Assembly (NCBI GenBank): GCA_035373905.1
Contig: DAOSOK010000026.1
Span: 27,504 to 81,577, forward strand
Source of the DNA: Candidatus Ozemobacteraceae bacterium
GTDB lineage: Bacteria; Muiribacteriota; Ozemobacteria; Ozemobacterales; Ozemobacteraceae
Reading direction: 5' to 3'
DNA: 54,074 nucleotides
Shown here: one piece after another, positions 24,706-33,584 of the stretch
How the letters are laid out: each line of letters starts with the position of its first letter
How positions within the stretch are numbered: the stretch's first letter is position 1
Translations under genes and position numbers: made by a program
Notes under the pieces: model-generated
Database searches by the model: none
The model's input: only the letters and a program-made list of their open reading frames with translations
Told to the model about the DNA's origin: nothing

Positions 24706-26958
24706 TCAGAACAGGGGTCTCAACCACTCGATCTTGGAGAGTGTCCGGATCAGCCACATCTTCTTCCCCTGGACATCGTTGGGGCCGAACTCGGCGGAGT
24801 CGCCCGTGGCCAGGCGATACTCCTTCGTGCTGGCGAGGTCGGCCATGATGCCGGCCCGCAGTTCCCTGGAAAAGCCGTTCGAGCGGATGGCGGCGATCAC
24901 CTCGGAGTTGATCTGCTCGCTGACGTAATCGAGGTTGTAGGTGCCGACGACGCCGACGGTGCTGTCGAACACGAAGGTCTTGGCGTGGAGTTGGCCGGTT
25001 CCCATCTGGGCGAAGATCCTGCAGGTCGGCATTTCACGGAGCAGGTTCTTCCACTCGGCCAGCATGACGGCCTCCGTGGGGAAGCTGTCCGACGTCTGCG
25101 GGCTGTTGGTGTGGAACAGGATGCTGACCCCGCGCTTCGCCGCCCGCTTCAGCGCCGCGTCGGCCCGGGGCGTGAGAACGACGTAGGGATTCTGCAGGAT
25201 GACTTCCCTTCTGGAAGCGTCGATCAGGCGGACGATATATCTCGTGATATCGTTCTGCGCGCCGACCAGGGAACTCTTGTCGATGATACGGATCGGGCAG
25301 GCGTGGGCGTTTGCGAACGTGTCAAAGGAGGAATAGGCCTTCAGCCGGGGGTATGTCTTCAGCTCGTCGTTGAATTTCTTGAGCGATTTCGCGCAGTCTG
25401 AAGGAACGGCGGCGGCAGCCAGCAACCTGCCGGAGGTGAGCCAGGCGTTCATCGCCTTCGAAGCCGTTTCGAGAACGTCGTTCTTCTTCGAGAGGTTGAT
25501 CAGGTCTTTGCGAACGAGCTTCGCCTCGATGTTGGTGAATTCGGCGGCGAAGGCGTCGGCGAGCTTGCCGGCGGCCGCGGGGCTGTCGATGACGATGTCG
25601 CAGTCGCGCCAGGCGTTTTTGTCGTCTTCCTTGTCGACGAGATACTCGTTGGCGATGTTGCGGCCGCCGACGATCGCATACCGGCCGTCGACGACGACGA
25701 TCTTGTCGTGGTTGCTGGCCATGACCCGGCGGATGTCCGTGACCATCGTCACCAGGTTCTGCCGGATGCGGTTGAAGATCTTGATCTCCACGTTCGGGAA
25801 CGCGGCGAGCTCTTCGAGGTAATCCTTCCCCATGAACCAGTGGGAGATCTTGTTGCTGCCGCGCGAATCGGTCATGAAGCGGATTTTCACGCCCTCTTTC
25901 GCCTTCTGGTACAGCAGACCCATCATGGCCATGCCGAACACGTCGGTGTCGATGATGAAATACTGGACGTCGATCGATTCGCGGGCCTCGCTCAGAAGCT
26001 TCCAGCGCGCGAACCAGGATTCGGTGTTGAGGTTGAGCAGCCGCACCAGGCCTTCGTCGTCGCGGCTCTCGCCGGAGACGGCGATCTCCTCGAAGACCTG
26101 GTCCACGGTGCCGACGAAGGGCGCGGCGATCGCCTCGAAGCGGAGCTGGAAGTCGCTTTCGTCCGACTGCGCCTTCTTGAAGGACCCGAATTTCCCCAGG
26201 TATTCGAAAAACCGGGTGATCTTCACGGGGAAGGCGAGCCAGGACGTGCGGACGTATTTCGTATAGGTCTCTTCCATCTTTCTGAACTTGTCGGAGAGAT
26301 ACTGCCTCCACTTCGGCTGTTCAGCCTGAGCCTGGAGGTAGGACAACCGGCGCTTCGCGAGCGCCGCCAGGATCGTGGATTCAGGATCGCCGGCGATCTC
26401 GGCATACAGTTCGGCCGCCCGGATCGGGTCGTTCTTGATGGTTTCGTAGGCGCGCGCCAGTTCGTACTTCGCGTATCCGGCCGAGGAGGTGCCGGGATGC
26501 TTCTCGATGTAGGCCTGGAGCTCGGCCATATACTCCTCGGCCTTGTCCCGGTTTTTTCCCTCCCGGAGCTCCTCTACGGTCTTTTGCAACTCGGCCGGGC
26601 AGGAAGCCGTCGGCGGCTCGGAGTCATGGCCTGCGGCTGCGAAAGCGCCGGACTCCGCTGAGGAATCCAGGTTGGTGGCGATCGGTGCGTCCCCGGTATT
26701 CGCCGCGACGGCCGTCGCCGGGGTCCTGGCGGGCGCGACGGCTTTTTCATACGCAGCCTTTGCTGAAATATAATCATCGAGATATTTCCGCAGGTCTTCG
26801 ACGGAGGCTCCCTTCTCGATCGCTGTCCGATATGCCTGGTACGCCGAACGATAGCGGTCGGTGACCGCCCTGGCGGATTCCGGCGAGGCGGCGAGGGGCC
26901 CGGCGAAGATGCCGGTCAGCAGAACCAGGATGGCGACGGTCGTTTTTCGATGCAACAT
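24706..26958 (-). CDS. secreted phospholipase D family protein
   Basis: 750 residues. A signal peptide (MLHRKTTVAILVLLTGIFAGPLAA) is followed by a helical, Ala/Glu-rich region with TPR-like character (to about residue 260) and then two PLD half-domains. Both HKD motifs are complete: NHDKIVVVDGRYAIVGGRN and LHAKTFVFDSTVGVVGTYN. Two intact HKDs predict phosphodiesterase or transphosphatidylation activity (cardiolipin-synthase-like or phospholipase). The ATG at 26958 has GGAGGAG five to six bases upstream; the longer frame to 27045 is not supported. Confidence 0.92.
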   Translation of the reverse strand: MLHRKTTVAILVLLTGIFAGPLAASPESARAVTDRYRSAYQAYRTAIEKGASVEDLRKYLDDYISAKAAYEKAVAPARTPATAVAANTGDAPIATNLDSSAESGAFAAAGHDSEPPTASCPAELQKTVEELREGKNRDKAEEYMAELQAYIEKHPGTSSAGYAKYELARAYETIKNDPIRAAELYAEIAGDPESTILAALAKRRLSYLQAQAEQPKWRQYLSDKFRKMEETYTKYVRTSWLAFPVKITRFFEYLGKFGSFKKAQSDESDFQLRFEAIAAPFVGTVDQVFEEIAVSGESRDDEGLVRLLNLNTESWFARWKLLSEARESIDVQYFIIDTDVFGMAMMGLLYQKAKEGVKIRFMTDSRGSNKISHWFMGKDYLEELAAFPNVEIKIFNRIRQNLVTMVTDIRRVMASNHDKIVVVDGRYAIVGGRNIANEYLVDKEDDKNAWRDCDIVIDSPAAAGKLADAFAAEFTNIEAKLVRKDLINLSKKNDVLETASKAMNAWLTSGRLLAAAAVPSDCAKSLKKFNDELKTYPRLKAYSSFDTFANAHACPIRIIDKSSLVGAQNDITRYIVRLIDASRREVILQNPYVVLTPRADAALKRAAKRGVSILFHTNSPQTSDSFPTEAVMLAEWKNLLREMPTCRIFAQMGTGQLHAKTFVFDSTVGVVGTYNLDYVSEQINSEVIAAIRSNGFSRELRAGIMADLASTKEYRLATGDSAEFGPNDVQGKKMWLIRTLSKIEWLRPLF

Positions 26959-27013
26959 GGAATCTCCTCCTCGGAGGGTGCAGAATCGCGGAGAATTCCT
27001 TCCCGATCTTTTG

Positions 27014-27042
27014 AGTATAGGGAAAAAACCGTGACCCGTCCA
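27014..27042 (-). promoter_or_regulatory. promoter for the phospholipase-D-like gene
   Basis: On the minus strand, TGGACG (27042-27037), a 17-bp spacer and TATACT (27019-27014). The -10 box is five of six to consensus and the -35 four of six. It lies 55 nt upstream of the start codon. Confidence 0.5.
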
Positions 27043-27135
27043 CACGAGCGGGCGGCAGGACGACGGGACGGTGCGGCTAACGAAGGCGTGGCGAGGGTTT
27101 GCGTTGAAAAGAACGGGTGCCGCCGGCTCCTTTGG

Positions 27136-27164
27136 TTGTCAGGAAAATGGGACCATGGTACACT
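27136..27164 (+). promoter_or_regulatory. promoter for the DAACS transporter
   Basis: TTGTCA (27136-27141), a 17-bp spacer and TACACT (27159-27164). Transcription would start near 27171, leaving a leader of about 58 nt before the ATG at 27229. Confidence 0.6.
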
Positions 27165-27228
27165 TCGCCCGCGTCGGGCCTCGGGGTGTACTCCGGGTTG
27201 GCTGGACGACACCCCCAGAGGATCTCGC

Positions 27229-28596
27229 ATGAAACGAACAGGCATCATCATCGCCCTCATCGCAGGGGCGATCGCAAGCATATCCTGGGCCGCCGGCCTG
27301 CCGCCGGCGATCGGAGTTGCGGCGCGCTGGGCCGGCCTTGTCGGCCTGGGGCTGTGGGCAGCCGGCCGGCGTTCCCTCACGGCCTGGATTCTGCTGAGCA
27401 TGCTCGTCGGCGCGGAAATCGGGCACGACATGCCGGAAATCGCCGTGCAGGCACGCGTGCTGAGCAAGATCTTCCTCAAGCTGATCAAGACCATCATCGC
27501 GCCGCTGCTGTTCAGCACGCTCGTCGTCGGCATCGCCGGCCATGCCGATATCCGGCAGGTCGGCCGCATGGGGGTGAAGGCGCTCGTCTACTTCGAAGTC
27601 GTCACGACGATCGCTCTGTTCATCGGCCTCGCCGCGATCAACATCTCGCAGGCCGGAGTCGGCGTGCAGATGCCGCCGGCCGCGCCCGGCGAGGAACTCA
27701 AGGCCGCGAAGCCGCAGACGTTCGCCGAGGTCGTGCTGCACGTTTTCCCCGAGAACATCTTCAAGGCCGCCGCGGACGGCGAAGTGCTCCAGATCGTCGT
27801 GTTCAGCGTCCTGTTCGGTTTCGCCCTCGCGATGCTGCCCGAGGCGAAGCGGCGGCCGCTGCTCGAGGTCATCGAGGGCCTCGCCGAGACGATGTTCAAG
27901 TTCACGGGCATCATCATGTATTACGCCCCGATCGGCGTCGGGGCGGCCATCGCCTATACCGTCGGCCACATGGGCCTGGGCATTCTCGTCAACCTGTTCC
28001 AGCTGCTCGCCACCCTGTATGCGGCCTTGCTCGTGTTCGTCGGGGGCGTTCTGCTGCCGATCGCGCTGCTGGCGGGCGTTCCGGTGCGCAAGTTCGCCGA
28101 AGCCATCGCCGAGCCGGTCTCGATCGCGTTCGCGACGACCAGCTCGGAAGCGGCGCTTCCCCGGGCGATGGAAGCGCTGGAAAAGTTCGGCGTGCCGCGA
28201 TCCATCGTCGCGTTCGTGATGCCGACCGGATACAGTTTCAACCTCGACGGCACGTCGCTGTACCTGTCGATGGCGGCGATCTTCGTTGCCCAGGTGGCGG
28301 GCATTCAGATGACGCTCGGGCAGCAGTTGATGATGGTGTTCACCCTGATGCTCACCAGCAAGGGCGTCGCCGGCGTGCCGCGCGCCTCGCTCGTTATCCT
28401 GCTCGGCACCGCCGCCTCGTTCAACCTGCCGATCGAGCCGATTTTCATCATCCTCGGCATCGACGAGCTGATGGACATGGCCCGCACGTCGGTGAACGTG
28501 ATCGGGAACTGCCTCGCGACCGTCATCGTCGCGATCTGGGAAGGCGAGTTCGACAAGGCCCGCCACGCCCCGCCGCACCAGGTTGCCCTCGAATAG
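27229..28596 (+). CDS. dicarboxylate/amino acid:cation symporter (DAACS, GltP/DctA family)
   Basis: 455 residues with about eight membrane helices. Family motifs are present in order: the serine-rich hairpin FATTSSEAALP, the NLDGTSLY stretch, TSKGVAGVPRAS, and NVIGNCLATVIVAIWE near the C-terminus. The last matches DAACS members with Asn in place of the Asp of glutamate carriers (NVTGD), so substrate and coupling ion may differ. It would import glutamate, aspartate or C4-dicarboxylates with Na+ or H+. The ATG at 27229 has GAGG seven bases upstream; the longer frame to 26950 lies in the divergent promoter region. An 8-bp hairpin follows at 28612-28641. Confidence 0.94.
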   Translation: MKRTGIIIALIAGAIASISWAAGLPPAIGVAARWAGLVGLGLWAAGRRSLTAWILLSMLVGAEIGHDMPEIAVQARVLSKIFLKLIKTIIAPLLFSTLVVGIAGHADIRQVGRMGVKALVYFEVVTTIALFIGLAAINISQAGVGVQMPPAAPGEELKAAKPQTFAEVVLHVFPENIFKAAADGEVLQIVVFSVLFGFALAMLPEAKRRPLLEVIEGLAETMFKFTGIIMYYAPIGVGAAIAYTVGHMGLGILVNLFQLLATLYAALLVFVGGVLLPIALLAGVPVRKFAEAIAEPVSIAFATTSSEAALPRAMEALEKFGVPRSIVAFVMPTGYSFNLDGTSLYLSMAAIFVAQVAGIQMTLGQQLMMVFTLMLTSKGVAGVPRASLVILLGTAASFNLPIEPIFIILGIDELMDMARTSVNVIGNCLATVIVAIWEGEFDKARHAPPHQVALE

Positions 28597-28646
28597 TCGA
28601 CCTTCCGGCAGTCGGCTGATATCGGCTTTGTGGTCAGCCGAAAACT

Positions 28647-28695
28647 GAGAAACGGCAGAGGCCCGGGGCGAGGGAGTGTCGACCGGCCGTTTCTC
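28647..28695. repeat. 10-bp perfect inverted repeat upstream of the sensor kinase
   Basis: GAGAAACGGC (28647-28656) and GCCGTTTCTC (28686-28695) are exact inverted complements separated by 29 nt. They lie about 150 nt upstream of the kinase start and just before a TTGACA at 28707-28712. They could be an operator for a dimeric regulator or the stem of a large hairpin. Confidence 0.5.
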
Positions 28696-28846
28696 CGTCC
28701 GTTTCGTTGACAAGCGGTTGCGATGGTGGCAGAGTGATAAAGATAGAATGCGTTCGAGAGGATGAAGGGCCATCGGAAGAAGGCTTGTACAGCGGCGTAG
28801 GCGATACGCCTGGTTTGGCGGGTGTCTCGCCGTTTTTCTGCTGTCC

Positions 28847-30982
28847 GTGTGTCTTGGCGAAACGGTCGCCTTCGCCGGGGAACCCCGTGTCGTTCGCGTT
28901 GGCGTCTACCAGAACGAACCGAAGATTTTCCTGTCCAAAACAGGCCGGCCATCCGGCATCTTCGTCGATATCATCGAACAGGTCGCGAACGACGAAGGCT
29001 GGCGGCTCGAATATATCTTCGGAACGTGGACCGACGGACTGGCGCGTCTGGCGAGCGGAGACATCGACCTCATGCCCGACGTGGCGTTTTCCGCCGAACG
29101 GGAGCGCATCTACGCGTTCCATCGGGAGCCGGTCATGTCCTCGTGGGCCCAGGTTTACGCCCGGCCCGGTTCAGGCATCAAATCGATCCTCGATCTGAAA
29201 GGCCGGAGCATCGCTGTTCTCGAACGATCGATCCAGCAGGCGGCGTTCGAGAAACTCGCCGCGGAGTTCGGGCTGAAGCCGACGATCATCCAGTTCCCCG
29301 ACTACGACCGGGTGTTTGCGGCGGTGGCGGCAGGCGAGGCTGATGCGGCCGTTGCGAACAGTTTTTACGGCATGACTCACTTCCGGCGGTATGGGGTCGA
29401 GGACACCGCCGTCATCTTCCAGCCCTCGACGCTGTATTTCGCCGCCCCGAAAGGATCCGGCGACGATATGTTGATGGCTCTCGACCGCCGGCTTCGACTG
29501 ATGAAGGAAGATCCCGGATCAGCCTATTATCGGTCGATGAAACGCTGGCTATCGGAAGAGGCGCCGTTCCGGATTCCCGACTGGGTCAGGGCCGCCGCGG
29601 GAATCGGCATCGCGGGCCTTCTGATCAGCCTGAGCGGCAGCTTCCTGCTGAAGCGGCAGGTGCAGGCGCGAACCCTCGAACTCAAACAGGCCAACGAGCA
29701 GATGATCGTCATGGACCGCATCCTGCGCGACACCGCGACGCGGCTCGACGTCGATGCCGTCATCGTCAACGCGCTCAACGGCGTCCGCGATCTGACAGGC
29801 ATCGACGGCGGCCTGCTGTGCCTCACGAATCGCGACACCGACGAGCTCGAGCTGCGCGTCATCGTCAACGCCCCGGAAGGCCTCGAGAACATGTTGAAGG
29901 CAAAGCCGGTCCATCTCGGGGAAGGCCTGCTTGGGGTTGCGGCTCAGCTTCACGAGCCGTCCGTCTTCGAGGAGAACGCGTCGGAGCACCCCCTCGTGAC
30001 GCGGGAAGAGTTTCGCCGGAGCGGCATCCGCCTGTTTGCCGCGTTTCCCCTGAAGGCGAGGGAGGGCACCGTCGGCGTCCTCTGCGTTTTTTCGCGCACG
30101 ATCGCCCGGCTCGATCCGATGAAGCGGAACCTGGTCTGGGACATCTGCGGACCGCTGGCCCTCGCGGTGGAGAACGCGCGCCTGTACGACCAGGTGCGCC
30201 GTCACTCCGAGGAGCTCGAACGGCGCGTCGTCGAACGGACCTCGGAACTGCAGTCCGCGATGGAGCAGGCACGCGCGGCGGATCGCATCAAATCGGCTTT
30301 CCTGGCGACCATGTCGCATGAGCTCCGGACGCCGCTCAACTCGATCATCGGGTTCACCGGCATCCTCCTGCAGGGCCTCGCCGGACCGTTGAACGAGGAG
30401 CAGACGAAACAGATGACCATGGTGCAGGTGAGCTCGCGGCATCTGCTCGATCTGATCAACGACGTTCTCGACATCTCGAAGATCGAGGCCGGTCAGTTGA
30501 AGCTCTCGCCGACGCGCTTCGATCCGATGGTCTCCCTGGAGAAAACGGTCAGGATGATGCATCCGGCGGCAGAGAAGAAGGGACTCGATCTCAGGCTGGA
30601 AACGGCCGGCGAACTGTTCGAGGTGACGGCCGACCAGCGCCGGTTCGAGCAGATTCTGCTCAATATCGTCAATAATGCGGTAAAATACTCCGAGCGGGGC
30701 AGCGTCGTGATCCGGTGCCGGGCCATCGATGGCGACACCCTGACGGTGGCTGTTTCCGACACCGGCATCGGCATCGCCGGGGAGGATCTTGAACGGCTGT
30801 TTCAGCCGTTTCAGCAGGTCGATTCCGGGCTGACGAGAAAGTTCGAAGGTACCGGCCTCGGCCTTTCGATATCCAGAAAACTGCTGGAGCTGATGGGCGG
30901 GACGATCGACGTCGAGAGCGAGCCGGGCCGCGGCAGCACCTTCACCATTCGTCTGCCTCGGCTGCCAAAGGAGAGGGGATGA
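28847..30982 (+). CDS. sensor histidine kinase with periplasmic amino-acid-binding-like, GAF and kinase domains
   Basis: About 711 residues as called. An SBP_bac_3-like periplasmic domain (RVGVYQNEPKIFL to about residue 230) is followed by a membrane helix (AAGIGIAGLLISLSGSFLL), a GAF domain (DTATRLDVDAVIV onward), a coiled coil and the kinase: H-box FLATMSHELRTPLN, N-box LNIVNNAVKYS, G1 DTGIGIAGEDL and G2 GTGLGLSIS. It should sense a small periplasmic ligand and phosphorylate the next gene's product. GTG at 28847 is the only standard start in frame, but it falls inside a signal peptide whose basic part is encoded upstream from about 28772 with no ATG, GTG or TTG. The real start may be non-canonical, or one base may be missing (ATG at 28762 is in another frame). 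Confidence 0.9.
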   Translation: MCLGETVAFAGEPRVVRVGVYQNEPKIFLSKTGRPSGIFVDIIEQVANDEGWRLEYIFGTWTDGLARLASGDIDLMPDVAFSAERERIYAFHREPVMSSWAQVYARPGSGIKSILDLKGRSIAVLERSIQQAAFEKLAAEFGLKPTIIQFPDYDRVFAAVAAGEADAAVANSFYGMTHFRRYGVEDTAVIFQPSTLYFAAPKGSGDDMLMALDRRLRLMKEDPGSAYYRSMKRWLSEEAPFRIPDWVRAAAGIGIAGLLISLSGSFLLKRQVQARTLELKQANEQMIVMDRILRDTATRLDVDAVIVNALNGVRDLTGIDGGLLCLTNRDTDELELRVIVNAPEGLENMLKAKPVHLGEGLLGVAAQLHEPSVFEENASEHPLVTREEFRRSGIRLFAAFPLKAREGTVGVLCVFSRTIARLDPMKRNLVWDICGPLALAVENARLYDQVRRHSEELERRVVERTSELQSAMEQARAADRIKSAFLATMSHELRTPLNSIIGFTGILLQGLAGPLNEEQTKQMTMVQVSSRHLLDLINDVLDISKIEAGQLKLSPTRFDPMVSLEKTVRMMHPAAEKKGLDLRLETAGELFEVTADQRRFEQILLNIVNNAVKYSERGSVVIRCRAIDGDTLTVAVSDTGIGIAGEDLERLFQPFQQVDSGLTRKFEGTGLGLSISRKLLELMGGTIDVESEPGRGSTFTIRLPRLPKERG

Positions 30983-31362
30983 GCCGAAAATTGCTGATCA
31001 TCGAGGACAACGAGCAGAATCTCTACCTGATGCAGTTCCTGCTGGAAAAACGAGGCTTCGAGACCGTCGGCGTCAGGAACGGGCGGGATGCCGTGAAGAC
31101 TGCGCTGGAGCTTGCGCCTGCTGCTATATTATTAGATATACAACTTCCGGGAATGGACGGATACGCCGTCGCCGCGGAACTGAAAAAACATGCTGAGCTG
31201 GACGGAATTCCCATCATCGCCGTGACGTCGTATGCCATGGTCGGGGACCGGGAGACCATTCTCGCGGCGGGGGCAACGGGATACATCGAAAAACCGATCG
31301 ATCCTGAAACCTTCGTGAGCGAGATCAGCGCCTTCCTGTCCGAACGCCGTCGGGGAGAGTAA
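30979..31362 (+). CDS. single-domain response regulator (CheY-like REC)
   Basis: 127 residues, a REC domain only. The acidic pocket (IIEDNEQN), the phospho-acceptor Asp in LLDIQLPGMDGY, the Thr of VTSY and the Lys of EKPID are all present, so it should be phosphorylated. With no output domain it most likely works as a phosphotransfer or allosteric partner. It overlaps the kinase stop by four bases (ATGA) and is followed by the hybrid kinase after three bases, so the three proteins are made together. Codons for AILLDIQ (31121-31146) are unusually AT-rich. Confidence 0.95.
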   Translation: MSRKLLIIEDNEQNLYLMQFLLEKRGFETVGVRNGRDAVKTALELAPAAILLDIQLPGMDGYAVAAELKKHAELDGIPIIAVTSYAMVGDRETILAAGATGYIEKPIDPETFVSEISAFLSERRRGE

Positions 31363-31365
31363 GCC

Positions 31366-33366
31366 GTGAAGATACTGATCGTTGATGACAGAGAGGACGG
31401 AAGATACCTTCTCGAAGCCCTTCTCGCGGGAAACGGGTACGAGGTCGAGAGCGCGGCAAACGGCAGGGATGCTCTCGGAAAACTCCGTGCGGGCGGAATC
31501 GACGCGATCGTCAGCGATATTCTGATGCCGGTCATGGACGGGTTCCAATTCTGCCAGACGGTGAAAGCCGACGCGGCGCTCGGGAGGATTCCCTTCGTCT
31601 TCTATACTGCAACATATACAAGCCCGCAGGACGAGGCGTTCGCCCTCAGGCTCGGTGCCGACCTGTTCCTTCGGAAACCGACCGAGCCCGATGAGCTCCT
31701 GGCGAAGATACGGAACGTCATCCGGAAGGAGGCGCTTCCCGCGAAAACGGCGCCTTCCGCTTCGGAAGAGGACGTGCTCAGGCTGTATAACGAGCGGCTT
31801 GTTCACAAGCTCGAGCAGAAGATGCTCGAGGCCGAATTGTCGGCGCGGGACCTCGAGGAGGAAAAACGGCGCTTCAAGAGACTCGTCGACGAACTTCCGA
31901 TCGGCGTGATCCTGCTCGACCGGAACGGTGCCTTCAGGTATGTGAACCCGCGTTTCGTCGCACTCTTCGGGTATGCGCTGGAAGAACTCCCTGATCTGGC
32001 CGCCTGGCGTCTGAAGGCGTATCCGGATGCCGGGTACCGCGAGAACGTCACGAGGCGCTGGCAGGAAGCCAAGGCTTCCGGCTGTCAGCCGGAAAGCTGG
32101 ATGGTGCGGATCAAATGCCGGGACGGGGCGATCAGGCAGGTGCGGATTCATCCATCGTTTCTCGATAACGGCGACCAGGTCGTCACGTTCGTCGACGTTT
32201 CCGACCAGGTGCGCATGGAGGAGAATCTCAGGCAGGCCCAGAAGATGGAGGCCATCGCCACACTGGCGGGCGGGATCGCTCACGATTTCAACAATCTGCT
32301 TGCGGCGATCATGGGCTTTGCCGAACTTGCCGCACACGAGATCCCTCCCGGAAGCCCCGCGGCCAAACATCTGGGCGGGATCCTGCCGGCCGCCGAGCGC
32401 GCGAAACAGCTCGTCGGGAAGATTCTTGCGTTCAGCCGCCAGTCTGAACAGGAACGCGTGCCGCTCGCCCTCCATCTGGTGGTCGAAGAGGTTCTCTCCT
32501 TCCTGCGCTCGGCTCTGCCGGCGACGATCGAAATTCGCCCGGAAATCGATCGCGATTGCGTGGCGTTCGCCGACGCGACCCAGATTCACCAGGTCGTGAT
32601 GAATCTCTGCACCAACGCCTTTCACGCGATGAAAGAACGGGGCGGGGTGTTGCACGTGGCTCTGAAGCGGGTGACGCTTTCCCCGGAACAGGCGAAGCTG
32701 CTTCCCGGCCTGGCCCCGGGCGAGTATGCGAAACTGACAATACGGGATACCGGTTGCGGAATGACGCCTGAAATATTGTCTAAAATATATAATCCTTACT
32801 TCACGACCAAGAGCGAGGGCGAGGGAACCGGACTGGGGTTGTCGATCTCGCACGGCATCATTGAAAGTCATCTCGGTGCGATCGACGTCGCCAGCGAACC
32901 GGGGGTCGGCACCACCTTCGACGTGTATCTCCCGCAGATGGAGTCTCGACCCGAAACATTCGGAGACGCCGGCGAAGAGCCGATTCCATGCGGCTGCGAG
33001 AGGATTCTCTTCGTCGACGACGATGCCGGCCTGACATTCCTCGTGCGGGAAATGCTCCGGCTACAGGGATATCAGGTTGAAACCTGCACGACCGGCGCGG
33101 CCGCCCTCGAGTTCATCCGATCCGATCCCCGGGCCATCGACCTAGTCATCACCGACCTCTTCATGCCGCAGATGACGGGATACGAGCTGGCTGCGGAGAT
33201 TCTGCGCCTGCGAAACGATATGCCCCTCATCCTCTGCTCGGGAACCGCCACGGCCCAGGTGGCGAGCAAAGCCGAAGCGTGCGGGTTCAGGGAGTTCATA
33301 AGCAAACCCTTTACCAGACGCGATCTCGCCGCAGCCGTCCGCCGGGTGTTGGATCACCTGCGGTGA
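31366..33366 (+). CDS. hybrid histidine kinase, REC-PAS-HisKA-HATPase-REC
   Basis: 666 residues. The N-terminal REC has its Asp in SDILMPVMDG, a PAS domain begins near RFKRLVDELPIGVILLD, and the HisKA phospho-His is in GGIAHDFNNLLAAIMG, the NtrB-like variant. The ATP-binding lid motifs are DTGCGMTPEI and GTGLGLSIS, and the C-terminal REC has its Asp in ITDLFMPQMTG. No membrane segment is seen, so it is cytoplasmic. It starts with GTG at 31366. Together with the two genes before it this looks like one phosphorelay. The output regulator is not in the window. Confidence 0.95.
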   Translation: MKILIVDDREDGRYLLEALLAGNGYEVESAANGRDALGKLRAGGIDAIVSDILMPVMDGFQFCQTVKADAALGRIPFVFYTATYTSPQDEAFALRLGADLFLRKPTEPDELLAKIRNVIRKEALPAKTAPSASEEDVLRLYNERLVHKLEQKMLEAELSARDLEEEKRRFKRLVDELPIGVILLDRNGAFRYVNPRFVALFGYALEELPDLAAWRLKAYPDAGYRENVTRRWQEAKASGCQPESWMVRIKCRDGAIRQVRIHPSFLDNGDQVVTFVDVSDQVRMEENLRQAQKMEAIATLAGGIAHDFNNLLAAIMGFAELAAHEIPPGSPAAKHLGGILPAAERAKQLVGKILAFSRQSEQERVPLALHLVVEEVLSFLRSALPATIEIRPEIDRDCVAFADATQIHQVVMNLCTNAFHAMKERGGVLHVALKRVTLSPEQAKLLPGLAPGEYAKLTIRDTGCGMTPEILSKIYNPYFTTKSEGEGTGLGLSISHGIIESHLGAIDVASEPGVGTTFDVYLPQMESRPETFGDAGEEPIPCGCERILFVDDDAGLTFLVREMLRLQGYQVETCTTGAAALEFIRSDPRAIDLVITDLFMPQMTGYELAAEILRLRNDMPLILCSGTATAQVASKAEACGFREFISKPFTRRDLAAAVRRVLDHLR

Positions 33367-33508
33367 ATTGAAATAAAGTTCATTCAGGGCAAAGCCGGGC
33401 GAAATTGCGAGAAAACGCGAGATAACGGCCTGTTATGAGCTGAAAACGTTCTCCTGTCGGATTACAGATATGCCATCGTTGTGACGAAGGTAATTATAGA
33501 AGTAAGGG

Positions 33509-33564
33509 AAACCGGATAGCCCGCCCTGCACCCGGGCGGGATCGACGAAAAGAACGGCCGGTTT
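33509..33564 (+). other. nested hairpin in the leader of the 366-codon gene
   Basis: An outer stem AAACCGG/CCGGTTT (33509-33515 with 33558-33564) encloses a strong inner hairpin CCCGCCC/GGGCGGG (33520-33526 with 33534-33540). It ends about 20 nt before the start codon and has no T tract, so it is more likely a translational or stability element than a terminator. Confidence 0.45.
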
Positions 33565-33584
33565 CACGACAGGAGGCGAAGGCC

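Noticed and set aside
27139..28773. A 544-codon minus-strand frame opposite the DAACS gene
   Set aside because: It is a shadow; the plus strand has the transporter motifs and a promoter.
31132..32871. A 579-codon minus-strand frame inside the hybrid kinase
   Set aside because: The plus strand carries full REC, PAS and kinase motifs; the antisense frame has none.
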